Below are positions 8,925 through 16,885 of a stretch of DNA of 64,000 bases, piece by piece. The position numbers were made by a program, and so were the translations under genes. The first letter of the stretch is position 1. Each line of letters opens with the position of its first letter. The stretch spans positions 3,111,001 to 3,175,000 of the forward strand of contig NZ_CP116902.1 in assembly GCF_028471905.1 (NCBI RefSeq), in the 5' to 3' direction. A model generated the notes under the pieces. The model was not told the origin of the DNA and did no database searches. It worked only from the letters and a program-made list of their open reading frames with translations. This DNA comes from Aneurinibacillus uraniidurans. Its GTDB lineage: Bacteria > Bacillota > Bacilli > Aneurinibacillales > Aneurinibacillaceae.

Positions 8925-9629
8925 TTATGGCAAATCAATCAGCATGAAGTGTGCATCTGCCTTCGCTTCGATTTTCAGGTCTGATACTCCAGTAATTCTC
9001 GCTGAGTCTCGTCTTGTTAATCTGGTTTGCCCATTTAACATCAGCTCTCCTTCTATCACAAACAAAAAGATTTTACGGTTTGCTGCTTGTTGAAAGGATA
9101 CGGTTTGCTTAGCTTCCACTTCGGACAAATAAAGTGTCAGGTCCTGATGAATAAAAGCGATATCGTCTGACTTAATACGATTCGAAACAACAGGCAGCAA
9201 TTTATTTTTCATCGCCGCTTGATCGTATGCCTTTTGCTCATACGAAGGCGCAAGCCCTTTGGCTTCCGGCATAAACCAGAGCTGCAGGAAATTCACTTCC
9301 TCTGTGTCAGACGGATTAAATTCCGAGTGAACAACTCCGGTTCCAGCGGTCATCCGTTGAATCTCACCCGGACGAAGCACTTCAGCACCGCCCGTACTAT
9401 CCTGATGCTTTAGCTGACCTTTTAGAACAATGCTAACAATCTCCATATCGCGGTGCGGATGGGCTCCGAATCCATTGTCTGGTGCCACAAAGTCATCGTT
9501 TAATACGCGAAGCGGTCCAAATTGCAAATTGTTCGGATCATAGTAATCAGCAAATGAAAAACTATGCGATGTTTTTAACCATCCGTGATTCGCTGTAAAA
9601 CGGGATTCTGCGGGATAAACTTGTATCAT
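8925..9629 (-). CDS. Pirin family bicupin protein (possible quercetinase)
   Basis: A 234-residue pirin. The N-terminal cupin has the metal-binding set H57, H59 (AHPHRDMEIV), H101 and E103 (GVVHSEF). Bacterial pirins of this type, such as YhhW, can act as quercetin dioxygenases; that activity is inferred here. ATG at 9629 follows AAGGAGGATT. Its upstream region carries a palindrome that also occurs in front of the adjacent marR gene, so the two probably form one regulon responding to phenolic or quinone compounds. Confidence 0.88.
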   Translation of the reverse strand: MIQVYPAESRFTANHGWLKTSHSFSFADYYDPNNLQFGPLRVLNDDFVAPDNGFGAHPHRDMEIVSIVLKGQLKHQDSTGGAEVLRPGEIQRMTAGTGVVHSEFNPSDTEEVNFLQLWFMPEAKGLAPSYEQKAYDQAAMKNKLLPVVSNRIKSDDIAFIHQDLTLYLSEVEAKQTVSFQQAANRKIFLFVIEGELMLNGQTRLTRRDSARITGVSDLKIEAKADAHFMLIDLP

Positions 9630-9676
9630 AATATAATCCTCCTTATATACATATACAATTTAATTATTATCATTTA

Positions 9677-9700
9677 ATAATTCTTGAATTCGAGATAATT
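9677..9700 (-). promoter_or_regulatory. MhqR-like operator before pirin gene
   Basis: TTCTTGAATTCGAGATAATT around a GAATTC centre (9686-9691). The right arm is perfect and the left arm has mismatches. It shares its core with the box at 10191-10214 and resembles the ATCTCGAATTCGAGAT operator I recall for B. subtilis MhqR. Confidence 0.65.
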
Positions 9701-9712
9701 ACACAAAAAAAT

Positions 9713-10174
9713 TTATGTTACATCTTTAGCATAATAACCAAGCTTCTTCAAAAGCGGAATGATTGTTTCTTTCTCCTTAGAATCCAATCCACCAAGTATC
9801 TCTTGAATGGCTTTGCGGTGTGTTGGAAAAATAGTCTGCATCAATTCCCTACCTGCTTCTGTAATGACCGCATACGTAACTCGTCTGTCTTCTGGACATG
9901 GCTTTCGTTCCAAAAGTTTTTTATCCTCTAGTTTGTCAACGACATACGTAATACTCCCGCTTGCTAGCAGCACTTTTTTGCCGATATGCTGAATTGGCTG
10001 GTCCCCTTTATGATACAGCAATTCAAGCACGGCAAATTCAGTCGGATTTAAGCCATATCCTCTCATGTCTTCCGTTACATGATCCATAATCACCCTGTAT
10101 GCTCGTGACAGCACAATAAGCAGCTTCAAAGATAGATCTGTTTCATTTACTCCGTTTTCGGTACACATATTCAT
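9713..10174 (-). CDS. MarR-family transcriptional regulator (MhqR-like)
   Basis: A 153-residue winged-helix repressor. The HTH region is around residues 55-85 (IQHIGKKVLLASGSITYVVDKLE), and the wing contains the DRR signature (CPEDRRVTYAVIT). There are two Cys residues, one near the N-terminus (MNMCTENG) and one in the wing (KPCPEDRR), but no evidence that they are redox sensors. The palindromes before this gene and before pirin match the MhqR box, so autoregulation and control of pirin are inferred. ATG at 10174 follows AAAGGG. Confidence 0.88.
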   Translation of the reverse strand: MNMCTENGVNETDLSLKLLIVLSRAYRVIMDHVTEDMRGYGLNPTEFAVLELLYHKGDQPIQHIGKKVLLASGSITYVVDKLEDKKLLERKPCPEDRRVTYAVITEAGRELMQTIFPTHRKAIQEILGGLDSKEKETIIPLLKKLGYYAKDVT

Positions 10175-10190
10175 TCCAACCCTTTAATCT

Positions 10191-10214
10191 ATTTATCTTG
10201 AATTCGAGATAATT
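10191..10214 (-). promoter_or_regulatory. MhqR-like operator before marR gene
   Basis: A 24-base near-perfect palindrome with two mismatched pairs, centred on GAATTC at 10200-10205, reading ATCTTGAATTCGAGAT in its core. It lies 17 bases upstream of the marR start, a position suited to autorepression. Confidence 0.7.
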
Positions 10215-10436
10215 GTAAATAAAAAAAGACATACTGTCAATAGAGTTGATCCATTGGTATACCCCAGTATTTTAGGTATCGATCTGTTATGTTTTTCTTA
10301 TAAGGATAGAGAGTGACATTTGTTGATTTCTTCGATCTCTTCTAGCAAATAAGGCTAGTATCCGGTACAGACTCTTCCATAATTACATAGATATACAAGT
10401 ATACTATCACTCCACATATGGAAGGGGACATATACG

Positions 10437-11603
10437 ATGGAAAAAGAAACAGCTCCATCTTATCTTCACTCGTTAGCCGGAAGAGTTGTACGCGTTTATA
10501 AAGGTGGGCCGGAATCTCGGATGGGCTATATAGTAGAGGTAAAACCAGAACATCTGGTTTTATTTAATGATGAAGATGGATTCCTATACTACAACACTAA
10601 CCACATCAAAAGCGTATGCGATAGCTCACAAGATGATCTCAAAGACAAATTACTGCAAAAGTCTACCACAAACGAAAAAGACACTTCAGAACACCTCCCT
10701 CACATTCAAGCGGAAAGCTTTTGGGATGTTCTAAAAACGATGGAAGGGCATACGGTTCGGATTAATAGAGGTGGACACCACTCTAAAGTAGGACGCCTAG
10801 TATCTGTGAAAGATGATTATTTAGTTTTAGAAACGGAAAAAGATGGCCTACTGTATTACTATATTCATCATATTAAAAGCGTAAGTGGGTCCAAAAAGCA
10901 GGAAAAACTAACGCTTAAAATGATGCTTGAGGGCAATCTAGCCCAAGCGGATGCTTCTGAAACAATGCCCCACGCTAAAGCAGAGAACATGGAAAGTCTC
11001 TTACAAGAATTACAATATCGCTGGGTACGCATCAATGGTGAAGGACCAGAAAGTATCGAAGGTGTACTGTCTGACAACTCAGCATCCAGCTTAACAATCG
11101 TCGCAAATCAGCACGTGTACCAAGTTCCACTGTTTCACATTCGTACAATCAGCCAGACAATTGCTCAAGTGAGCAGCGATGACAAAGCAAATAAAAATGA
11201 AGCAAACTCTGCTGCTAAAACTTCTTCTACTAACAATGAAAAGGGAGATTCCACGAATAAGCAAACTGCTAACACCAAACAAAATAATAAACAAGACGAT
11301 AGCAAGAAACAGGAAAATGGCAAAAAGAAAGAGGAAGCGAACAAGGCAGAAAAGGTAGAGGAGAAAAAACACGACGATAATACACAAAAAAATGATAGAA
11401 AAAAGCCGGAAAACGAAACAGCGGAAAAACAGGGCGATAGCCAAAAGAAGTCTGCCGAAAAGAAGGTAAAAATGAAAAAAGCAGAAAAGGAAGAGCTTAC
11501 ACCAGCTGTATTTCCCGCAAATTCGATGCTCCAACAAACTGTGGAATTTATAAGCAAGACATTAAATATTGCCCTCAATAATTTTACTGGATTAGACCGT
11601 TAA
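10437..11603 (+). CDS. cotB: Spore outer coat protein CotB-like
   Basis: A 388-residue protein with three repeats of about 60 residues, each opening with a (K/R)xVR(V/I)xxGGPES-like segment and closing with Y...HIKSV: about 12-60, 98-148 and 190-238. This is the architecture I know from B. subtilis CotB, an outer coat protein phosphorylated by CotH. After residue 245 comes a long Lys/Glu/Asn/Gln-rich, low-complexity tail instead of the Ser/Lys/Arg-rich tail of B. subtilis CotB. The final 35 residues are ordered-looking (FISKTLNIALNNFTGLDR). ATG at 10437 follows GAAGGGGA. No sigma-K promoter could be placed with confidence. Confidence 0.85.
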   Translation: MEKETAPSYLHSLAGRVVRVYKGGPESRMGYIVEVKPEHLVLFNDEDGFLYYNTNHIKSVCDSSQDDLKDKLLQKSTTNEKDTSEHLPHIQAESFWDVLKTMEGHTVRINRGGHHSKVGRLVSVKDDYLVLETEKDGLLYYYIHHIKSVSGSKKQEKLTLKMMLEGNLAQADASETMPHAKAENMESLLQELQYRWVRINGEGPESIEGVLSDNSASSLTIVANQHVYQVPLFHIRTISQTIAQVSSDDKANKNEANSAAKTSSTNNEKGDSTNKQTANTKQNNKQDDSKKQENGKKKEEANKAEKVEEKKHDDNTQKNDRKKPENETAEKQGDSQKKSAEKKVKMKKAEKEELTPAVFPANSMLQQTVEFISKTLNIALNNFTGLDR

Positions 11604-11642
11604 CACATCAAGATTTGCACATTGATAAACAGACAGAATGTT

Positions 11643-11680
11643 ATGGGCGCCTTGATTGCTACTGCACCAAGCGCCCCCAT
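11643..11680 (+). other. Hairpin after cotB
   Basis: ATGGGCGC (11643-11650) pairs with GCGCCCCCAT (11671-11680), with a two-base bulge. There is no T tract, so a terminator role is uncertain. Confidence 0.35.
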
Positions 11681-11685
11681 TAGAA

Positions 11686-11714
11686 TACGTATAAGTCCGT
11701 CATGCTTATACGTA
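11686..11714. repeat. Perfect 10-base inverted repeat upstream of the cotB paralogue
   Basis: TACGTATAAG (11686-11695) and CTTATACGTA (11705-11714) flank a nine-base loop, ending 37 bases before the next start codon. It could be an operator or a leader hairpin. Confidence 0.55.
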
Positions 11715-11751
11715 TAGATCGAATGGTTATTTTGAGGAAAGGAATATTTCT

Positions 11752-12417
11752 ATGAACAGTCTGTCTACCCTGCTTGGAAAACCAATCACCGTGGAATTAT
11801 CAGGAAAAATAATTCATACAGGGATTTTAAACGATTATGGTAGAGATATTATTATTCTGTATAATGGTCAACAATTTCTTTATATTCCGATGGTACATGT
11901 TCAATCGTTTCAACTAAGTCAAAGAAATGACATACAAACTGTAGGCTCAGATGAAAAAACTCTTGAACAGACCAATTCTCAAATCTCATACCGCAGTATT
12001 TTAAATAATGCACGAGAAGTATTTGTCGAGGTTTACGTTACAGGTACCCAATCGATCCACGGATATATTAAAAACGTTCTCTCTGATTATATCGTTTTTT
12101 ACTCCCCGATTTATAAAACAATGTACATTTCGCTGCAACACTTAAAATGGCTAATTCCATATCCTACCGATAAAATTCCATATTCACTTGATCAAGGCTT
12201 TTTTACTAATAAGCAATCAGATCTTACACTCTCGCGAACATTAAAGGAGCAATTAAAAAAGCTAGAAGGGAAAATGATCGTGCTTGATATGGGAAAAGAA
12301 GAGAACAAAGTAGGACTTCTCAATAAACTAGGCGATCATACGCTTGAATTAATAATCCCGTATGAAAAGAAACTGTACTGGAATCTTCAGCATCTCAAAA
12401 TTATTTCTCTCTCTTAA
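11752..12417 (+). CDS. CotB-like spore coat protein paralogue
   Basis: A 221-residue protein made of three diverged copies of the CotB repeat: beta-rich units each ending in Y.(P/S/N)(M/L)(V/Q)H(V/L)(Q/K) (residues about 8-58, 84-138 and 170-219). It lacks the charged tail of the upstream gene. ATG at 11752 follows GAGGAAAGG. Its place next to cotB suggests a second coat component from gene duplication. The repeats differ enough that function is inferred from the fold pattern and neighbourhood only. Confidence 0.7.
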   Translation: MNSLSTLLGKPITVELSGKIIHTGILNDYGRDIIILYNGQQFLYIPMVHVQSFQLSQRNDIQTVGSDEKTLEQTNSQISYRSILNNAREVFVEVYVTGTQSIHGYIKNVLSDYIVFYSPIYKTMYISLQHLKWLIPYPTDKIPYSLDQGFFTNKQSDLTLSRTLKEQLKKLEGKMIVLDMGKEENKVGLLNKLGDHTLELIIPYEKKLYWNLQHLKIISLS

Positions 12418-12428
12418 ATCTAGCGAAT

Positions 12429-12458
12429 GAGCCCAATGTTTTCATGGGCTTTTTTCTT
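12429..12458 (+). terminator. Terminator of the cotB paralogue
   Basis: AGCCCA (12430-12435) pairs with TGGGCT (12445-12450), followed by TTTTTCTTTT. Confidence 0.8.
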
Positions 12459-12591
12459 TTAACAACACTTATGAATACAATACACAAATTTACTTTTATG
12501 TATGATATTCATTAAACATTAAAAACTTTACTCCGATAATCAATATGATGGGAACATTCGTTACTTTATTTTTGAAAGAGGAGTTGAAGGA

Positions 12592-15186
12592 ATGCGAGCT
12601 TTTAGAGCCGTACAGATGATTGTATTGTCCCTCATTGTAATTCTGGGATCTACTAGTTTTGGAGGCGTAACCGCCTTCGCCCAGGATGAAATATCACGTC
12701 TCGTTCTTAATAAGAACGACCTGAAAATGGATGTTGACAGTACACAGTCATTAACCGCAACCGCTATTTATTTAAGTGGAAAAACAGAAGATGTAACTGT
12801 GAAAACCGACTGGACTTCGAATACACCTGCTGTCGCAGATGTATATGCAGGTGTCGTTTCAGCCAAGTCAGAAGGTACTGCTGTACTTACTGCTACCTAT
12901 ATGGGGAAAACCGTTGTCGTCAATGTAAAAGTAAACAAAAAAGTAAAAGCACTCACCAGCACAAAGCAATCGCTTGATTTGCGTGCCGGAAGCTCCACGC
13001 AGGTTGAATTAACAGCAATCTATCAAGATGGAACAAGCGAAGACGTTACCAAAAAAGCTGATTGGGAAAGCGATACTAACTCTGTAATGGTAGTAAACGG
13101 ATTGATCACAGGAGTTTCTGCCGGAACTGCTACCATCACAGCAAGTTATGGAAGTAAAACCGTTTTCATTCCGGTTAGCGTAGACGTTGCCAAGCGCATT
13201 GATGTAAACACAACTCAGGTCTCCCTGCTAGTAAAGGGAACCAAGAAAGTAACACTTACTGCTACCTATCCTGACGGAAAAGAGGAAGATGTTACTGAAA
13301 AAGCTGAATGGTCTACCGACAAAGCAAACGTAGCCGATGCATTAAAAGGAACAATTACGGGCTATGGCGTAGGAAAGGCAACCATCACCGCCAAATACGG
13401 CACAAAAACAGTAACCATTCAAGTTGATGTTGATCGCACTCTTAAACTCGATCTAAGTGAGCAGAATATCTTTATGAAAAGAAATGACACAAAAGAATTA
13501 AAGCTAACAGCAACATATCCCGATGGAACAACGAACGACATTACAGATCGGGCCACATGGTCTTCCAATAATGACAACATCGTAAGTGTATACAAAGGAA
13601 AAATTATTGCTACTTCTACAGGAGAAGCGATTATTACCGCTACCTATGGAGAAAAAACTGTATCGGCTACGATTAATGTCGAAACTCCTAGGAAATTAGA
13701 AGCAGACAAAGAGCTTCTTTCTTTAAAAAGTGGACAAACAGCGAAGATAAACCTTAGTTCCATCTATACGAACAACACACAAGAGACTGTTACGGATCAG
13801 GCAGAGTGGTCCATTGATAACGAAACCATAGCAGATGTCACAAAAGGGAATGTAACTGCTAAAAAGGCAGGACAAGCGACTATTACTGCCAAATACGGTG
13901 GGAAAAGCATTACCGTGAAAGTAGAAGTCGACATTCCGAATGTCATCACGCCTGATAAAAAGACCGTGAGTCTACCAATCGGTGGTGTTCAGTCAATCAC
14001 GCTTACGTCCAGCTATCCTGATGGACATGCAGAAGATATTACGAGTAAAGCTGAGTGGAGCACCGCTTCCTCCGCCATCGCTGAAGTTCGGAATGGTGTC
14101 ATTACAGGGGTTAGTACCGGTGCTACTACCATTACCGCTAAGTATGGTACACGAACTGCCACGATTCAAGTATCCGTAGGAGTGATGGATGGCTTAACAG
14201 CTTCTAAAACGCAACTACTCATGAAGCAGGGCAGCTCCGAGAACGTTATCGTAACGGCTAAATATGCTGACGGAAGCACAAAAGATGTTACAAAGGAAGC
14301 AACTTGGACAAGTTCCAATCCTAAAGTAGCAACAGTCGATGCTGGAAGCATCACCGCAGTTGCTTCCGGTGAAACTACAATTACTGCATCCCTTAACAGC
14401 AAAACCGTTAAAATTACGGTGCAAGTTGATCTCGCTAGTTCCCTTACTACGAACGTGCCTTTTGTCATTCTAAGCCTGGGAGAAACAAAACAAATCACGC
14501 TAACAGCCACTGATTCTCTGGGTACCAAAAAGGATGTAACCAAAGAAGCTGAGTGGTCAGTAAGTAATGTACGCAACGCTCAAGTGGTAGACGGACTTGT
14601 AACAGCCATCGGTAATGGAAGTATTAAAGTTACAGCTAAATACGGTGGTAAAACAATCTCCATCCCGGTTGAAATTAATGTCATCAGTAAACTAGAAGCG
14701 GATACACGATCAATCTCAACAAAAACAGGGAAAACTATTCAAATCAAACTTACAGCTACGCTTTCTGATGGCAGTACGCGTGACGTAACAACCAGTGCAG
14801 ATTGGGCATCGGGCTCATATAATGTTGCGGATGTAACAAATGGTTTAGTATCAGCAACAGGATCCGGAAAAACGTCGATAGTCGCTAAGCTTAATGGAAG
14901 ATCAATTTCCATTCCAATGGATGTCGACACGCTTAAATATTTAAAAACAGATGTAGTAAAAGTTACTTTAAAAACAGGGGCAACAAAGAACGTGAAAGCC
15001 ATCGCTACCTATTACAGTGATGGGTTAGACGCTAATGTAACAAAGCCAGCTTTATGGACTAGCTCTAACATCATGATTGCCGATGTAAAAGATGGCGTTA
15101 TTAAAGCAATAGGAAAAGGAACAGCTACAATTACTGTTTCGTATGCAGGAAAAACAACTAGAGTTTCTGTTACAGTTGAAGAATAA
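12592..15186 (+). CDS. Secreted protein with ten tandem Ig-like (Big_2) domains
   Basis: An 864-residue protein with a signal peptide of about 30 residues (MRAFRAVQMIVLSLIVILGS, cleavage near AFAQ). The rest is ten tandem units of roughly 83 residues. Each has the Big_2 pattern: an L-rich strand, LTATxxDGxxxDVT, xWxSxxxxVA-V, G.(I/V)xxxxxGxxTITAxYGxKT, then V.V. There is no sortase motif, transmembrane anchor or catalytic domain, so it may be a surface or spore/biofilm adhesin released or held by other proteins. ATG at 12592 follows AGAGGAGTTGAAGGA. It lies next to the cotB genes, but a shared role is only suggested. Confidence 0.9.
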   Translation: MRAFRAVQMIVLSLIVILGSTSFGGVTAFAQDEISRLVLNKNDLKMDVDSTQSLTATAIYLSGKTEDVTVKTDWTSNTPAVADVYAGVVSAKSEGTAVLTATYMGKTVVVNVKVNKKVKALTSTKQSLDLRAGSSTQVELTAIYQDGTSEDVTKKADWESDTNSVMVVNGLITGVSAGTATITASYGSKTVFIPVSVDVAKRIDVNTTQVSLLVKGTKKVTLTATYPDGKEEDVTEKAEWSTDKANVADALKGTITGYGVGKATITAKYGTKTVTIQVDVDRTLKLDLSEQNIFMKRNDTKELKLTATYPDGTTNDITDRATWSSNNDNIVSVYKGKIIATSTGEAIITATYGEKTVSATINVETPRKLEADKELLSLKSGQTAKINLSSIYTNNTQETVTDQAEWSIDNETIADVTKGNVTAKKAGQATITAKYGGKSITVKVEVDIPNVITPDKKTVSLPIGGVQSITLTSSYPDGHAEDITSKAEWSTASSAIAEVRNGVITGVSTGATTITAKYGTRTATIQVSVGVMDGLTASKTQLLMKQGSSENVIVTAKYADGSTKDVTKEATWTSSNPKVATVDAGSITAVASGETTITASLNSKTVKITVQVDLASSLTTNVPFVILSLGETKQITLTATDSLGTKKDVTKEAEWSVSNVRNAQVVDGLVTAIGNGSIKVTAKYGGKTISIPVEINVISKLEADTRSISTKTGKTIQIKLTATLSDGSTRDVTTSADWASGSYNVADVTNGLVSATGSGKTSIVAKLNGRSISIPMDVDTLKYLKTDVVKVTLKTGATKNVKAIATYYSDGLDANVTKPALWTSSNIMIADVKDGVIKAIGKGTATITVSYAGKTTRVSVTVEE

Positions 15187-15235
15187 GTAAGGGGCTCCTC
15201 CTGTAGTTATCATGCTAAAAAGATGAAATATAAGG

Positions 15236-15292
15236 CAAAGACCATGCTTATTTAGTGTAATGCTGAATTTGAAGGCATGGTCTTTGTTTCTT
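15236..15292 (+). terminator. Long-loop terminator after the Ig-repeat gene
   Basis: Perfect 12-base arms CAAAGACCATGC (15236-15247) and GCATGGTCTTTG (15275-15286), with a 27-base loop and a T-rich tail. Confidence 0.7.
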
Positions 15293-15351
15293 ATTCACAT
15301 ACCCTTCACCATAAAATAACAAATTCGACCTCCTCTTAATTTCATAAAAAT

Positions 15352-15380
15352 AAGCCCAATCTTTTTATGGGCTTTTTCTC
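15352..15380 (+). terminator. Second terminator in the intergenic region
   Basis: AAGCCCA (15352-15358) pairs with TGGGCTT (15368-15374), followed by TTTTCTC. Nearly the same stem as at 12429-12458. No gene lies between it and the previous terminator; the rest of 15187-15517 holds nothing I can identify. Confidence 0.65.
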
Positions 15381-15517
15381 ATTCTATTCATTTTTTCCGT
15401 AAATGATTAAGATACAATGAAATATCATCGACAATGATTTCCTCTGATTCGACTTCCTCAGTATATCTTAAAAAAAACAATTTTCATTCCCCATTCCCTC
15501 TCACTAATGCAGTAATC

Positions 15518-16522
15518 TTAAATATGTAATTCTTTTTTTAATCCCTCATTCGTTAGTACTTTTGACACCATAAGATTTAAATTACTAGCCAATGAAATCT
15601 CTTGGTTGCTAGAGGTGATTCGCACTACTGGTCGCTGTATGTGAGATTCGATACGCGTAACGATTGCGATCATATTATTATTCAAGGCGACCTTCATGCC
15701 AGGTGTATATGGAGGAACACTTCTAACAAACGCTTCAATAACAGAAGGTAGATATCCAACACCATTTTGCGTCATAATCATTTCAATCGCTTCATGCGGG
15801 GGCATGTTCTCTACAGACATAAGGTTTTCAAATAAGTTAGCTACAGCACAAACCTGGGCGATCTCCAAAAACTCACTTCCCTTAATGCCACGCGGATAAC
15901 CAGTTCCATCCATCCGTTCATGATGCTGATAAGCAATATGAGCAGAAAGAAAACTAATCTCACGAACTTTCCTCAAAATTGAAAAACCTATTTCTGTATG
16001 CTCAATTTCTTTTGAATGGAGCTTTCCGATATCATGGAGCAAACATCCGATGGCTAAATCGTGCAATTGTAAATCATTATAGGACAATTTTTTAGATATC
16101 AATAAAGAAATCAGGGTAACATTTACAGCATGAGCATACGGGGATAATTCCGCAGGTAAGCTAGTGGAAGGGGTTAACATAATAGCACGCCGCTGCTTTA
16201 CTTCCGCAACAAGCTTACGGGCAATAGACTGAAGGACACTGATTGGAAATAGTTGATTTGATGCTACTTTATCAAATATTTGTTTCAATCCCTGAATCAT
16301 TTCGATCCACGTACGCATATCCAGCATTTCCTCAAGCGTAATGCCTTTTGATTCTTCATCTTCAATAATTAATGTCGTAATTCCCATATGCCGTAGTCTC
16401 TCTAGATATACAGGATGAACCCGATTTTCTGCCGCTAACAGAACCCTGCCTTTAGCATCATAAATCGGCTTTGCTAGTTTCATCTTGCTTTCTTGATACT
16501 GGGATATATGGATCATCCTCAT
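15518..16522 (-). CDS. HD-GYP domain c-di-GMP phosphodiesterase
   Basis: A 334-residue cytosolic protein. The N-terminal 100 residues resemble the DUF3391-like leader of some HD-GYP proteins. The HD-GYP domain then shows CLLHDIGKLH, HTEIGF, H.AYQHHERMDGTGYPRG (complete HHE...GYP) and a following QVCAVANLFE. It should hydrolyse c-di-GMP. ATG at 16522 follows GGGAGG. A c-di-GMP-I riboswitch with a terminator-like hairpin sits directly upstream on the same strand, so the enzyme is likely under feedback from its own substrate. The GGDEF-EAL gene at 27 kb is a possible source of the signal. Confidence 0.93.
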   Translation of the reverse strand: MRMIHISQYQESKMKLAKPIYDAKGRVLLAAENRVHPVYLERLRHMGITTLIIEDEESKGITLEEMLDMRTWIEMIQGLKQIFDKVASNQLFPISVLQSIARKLVAEVKQRRAIMLTPSTSLPAELSPYAHAVNVTLISLLISKKLSYNDLQLHDLAIGCLLHDIGKLHSKEIEHTEIGFSILRKVREISFLSAHIAYQHHERMDGTGYPRGIKGSEFLEIAQVCAVANLFENLMSVENMPPHEAIEMIMTQNGVGYLPSVIEAFVRSVPPYTPGMKVALNNNMIAIVTRIESHIQRPVVRITSSNQEISLASNLNLMVSKVLTNEGLKKELHI

Positions 16523-16581
16523 TTTTTTACCTCCCTAAATATAAGCCCATAAATTTATAACATTCTTTTTAACAACGCAAA

Positions 16582-16607
16582 GAGCCTATGATTGGAATCA
16601 TAGGCTC
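16582..16607 (-). terminator. Terminator-like hairpin, riboswitch expression platform
   Basis: Twelve-base perfect arms GAGCCTATGATT/AATCATAGGCTC with a two-base centre, followed on the minus strand by TTTGCGTTGTT. It lies between the c-di-GMP aptamer and the HD-GYP start. The T tract is imperfect. Confidence 0.6.
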
Positions 16608-16648
16608 GTATAAGGAAAATAAACATCCTTAATTCACAGCTTATTTTC

Positions 16649-16751
16649 TAATCATTCGATAACTGGCTGGCATAATCGTACAGCATACAATCGTAGCCCC
16701 TATAGCTTTGCGTCACTAGGTTTCCCTAGTTTTGCCATTGTCGTGATTTTA
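16649..16751 (-). promoter_or_regulatory. Cyclic di-GMP-I (GEMM) riboswitch
   Basis: On the minus strand the conserved GEMM-I core is present: ATGGCAAAAC, then a short hairpin ACTAGG-GAAA-CCTAGT with the GNRA-like tetraloop, then GTGACGCAAAGC, and finally GCCAGCCAGTT as the tetraloop-receptor side strand. P1 can form between ATCACGA and TCGAATGAT. It lies about 125 bases upstream of the HD-GYP start with a hairpin in between. The sequence around it (16523-16885) holds no gene. Confidence 0.93.
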
Positions 16752-16885
16752 ACAATTACTGATTACATACAAATTTCATAAGTAAATAATACTACATAAC
16801 TATTAATTTTCAATTATTATTTTTTTAATTTTAGGTAATAAAACACAAAATAATAGGTATTAGATAACAAATAATCACAACTACC

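Noticed and set aside
11091..11578. Open frames on the minus strand opposite the cotB tail, Phe/Leu/Ser-rich
   Set aside because: They are the complement of the Lys/Glu/Asn-rich coding tail; composition is explained by that bias, and there is no ribosome site.
14166..14576. Minus-strand frame across the Ig-repeat gene
   Set aside because: Complement of Thr/Val-rich repeats; similar frames recur in each repeat unit.
12592..15186. Periodic repeats that might suggest a CRISPR array or tandem DNA repeat
   Set aside because: The period is about 250 bases, in frame and diverged at DNA level; it is explained by ten protein domains.
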